NCBI GenBank assembly: GCA_028286505.1
Contig: JAQBRK010000044.1
Location: 1 to 5,393 of the forward strand
Origin: Parcubacteria group bacterium
Lineage (GTDB): Bacteria > Patescibacteriota > Minisyncoccia > Phycocordibacterales > Phycocordibacteraceae
Direction of reading: 5' to 3'
Length of the DNA: 5,393 bases
Of this stretch, positions 5,258 to 5,393 are shown piece by piece. Within the stretch, counting starts at the first letter, position 1. Every line of letters begins with the position of its first letter. The position numbers were made by a program, and so were the translations under genes. A model generated the notes under the pieces. It had not been told where the DNA came from. It ran no database searches and was given only the letters and a program-made list of their open reading frames with translations.

Positions 5258-5393
5258 ATGGCAAGCAGCACCCGACCACCCATCGTGGCCGTTATGGGTC
5301 ACATCGATCACGGAAAGTCTTCCCTGCTCGATTACATCCGTAAGGCAAACGTAACCGCAGGCGAAGCCGGCGGCATCACGCAGCATGTGTCTG
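5258..5393 (+). CDS. infB: Translation initiation factor IF-2, N-terminal fragment (runs off the right edge)
   Basis: Forty-five codons and one base are visible. IF-2 is the GTPase that brings initiator fMet-tRNA to the ribosome and promotes subunit joining. The protein reaches [20 protein letters not shown] (7-26) only six residues after the start. This is the IF-2 form of the P-loop (usual GHVDHGKT; here Val is Ile and Thr is Ser). It continues to the G2/switch I signature [11 protein letters not shown] (34-44), which separates IF-2 from EF-Tu, EF-G and SelB. Most bacterial IF-2 proteins carry hundreds of residues of N-terminal domain before the G domain. Here they are absent, as in compact CPR genomes. 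The start at 5258 is preceded by no in-frame extension resembling IF-2 and by an extended -10 promoter. Only a weak GAG lies six bases upstream, so there is essentially no Shine-Dalgarno. Confidence 0.93.
   Translation, partial: MASSTRPPIVAVMGHIDHGKSSLLDYIRKANVTAGEAGGITQHVS

Noticed and set aside
1..5393. CRISPR arrays, insertion sequences, phage genes or defence systems
   Set aside because: No spaced direct repeats, transposase motifs or defence domains were seen on either strand; the content is housekeeping and quality-control genes.

Overview
The window looks like a chromosomal segment from a Candidate Phyla Radiation (Patescibacteria, probably Parcubacteria-like) bacterium. This is inferred from several things seen together: an IF-2 reading frame that starts directly at the G domain with no long N-terminal region, a small membrane-anchored HtrA-like protein without a catalytic triad, a chromosomal ClpB-type chaperone with divergent details, compact spacing, and almost no Shine-Dalgarno sequences before the start codons. 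GC is in the mid to high fifties by spot counts. The exception is the small membrane-protein gene at 4857-5189, at about 40 %. The standard bacterial code fits every reading frame.

Layout. At the left edge, 2-43 may be the last codons of a rightward gene. It converges with the leftward group on a GC-rich hairpin (66-93) that can act as a shared terminator. From 4820 down to 97 on the minus strand lies a probable three-gene operon, given here in transcription order. It starts with a class-V aminotransferase of the cysteine desulfurase (NifS/IscS) family. Next is a gap of about 130 bases that folds into one long, almost continuous RNA rod (3555-3681). Then comes a membrane-anchored, catalytically dead trypsin/HtrA-like protein (3551-2790), and after a 17-base gap a full-length ClpB-type AAA+ disaggregase (2772-97). 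A 36-base divergent promoter region (4821-4856) separates this operon from a rightward gene for a three-helix membrane protein with an external C-x3-GG...C tail (4857-5189). A weak terminator and a good extended -10 promoter follow, and then the first 45 codons of infB (translation initiation factor IF-2), which runs off the right edge.

Working together. The leftward operon joins sulfur mobilisation (which supplies Fe-S clusters and tRNA thiolation) to protein quality control (HtrA-like sensor or scaffold plus ClpB). That functional link is only inferred from position. The most unusual item is the structured RNA between the desulfurase and the HtrA-like gene. Its terminal helix has 16 pairs, continues inward through four more helices, and includes an 8x8 purine-rich internal loop in which every opposed pair is either G-A or Watson-Crick. 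I do not recognise it as a known RNA family. Two proteins also deserve attention: the ClpB carries an Ile-Gly-Phe tripeptide where ClpC/ClpA carry the ClpP-docking loop, and the HtrA-like protein has lost His, Asp and Ser of the triad.
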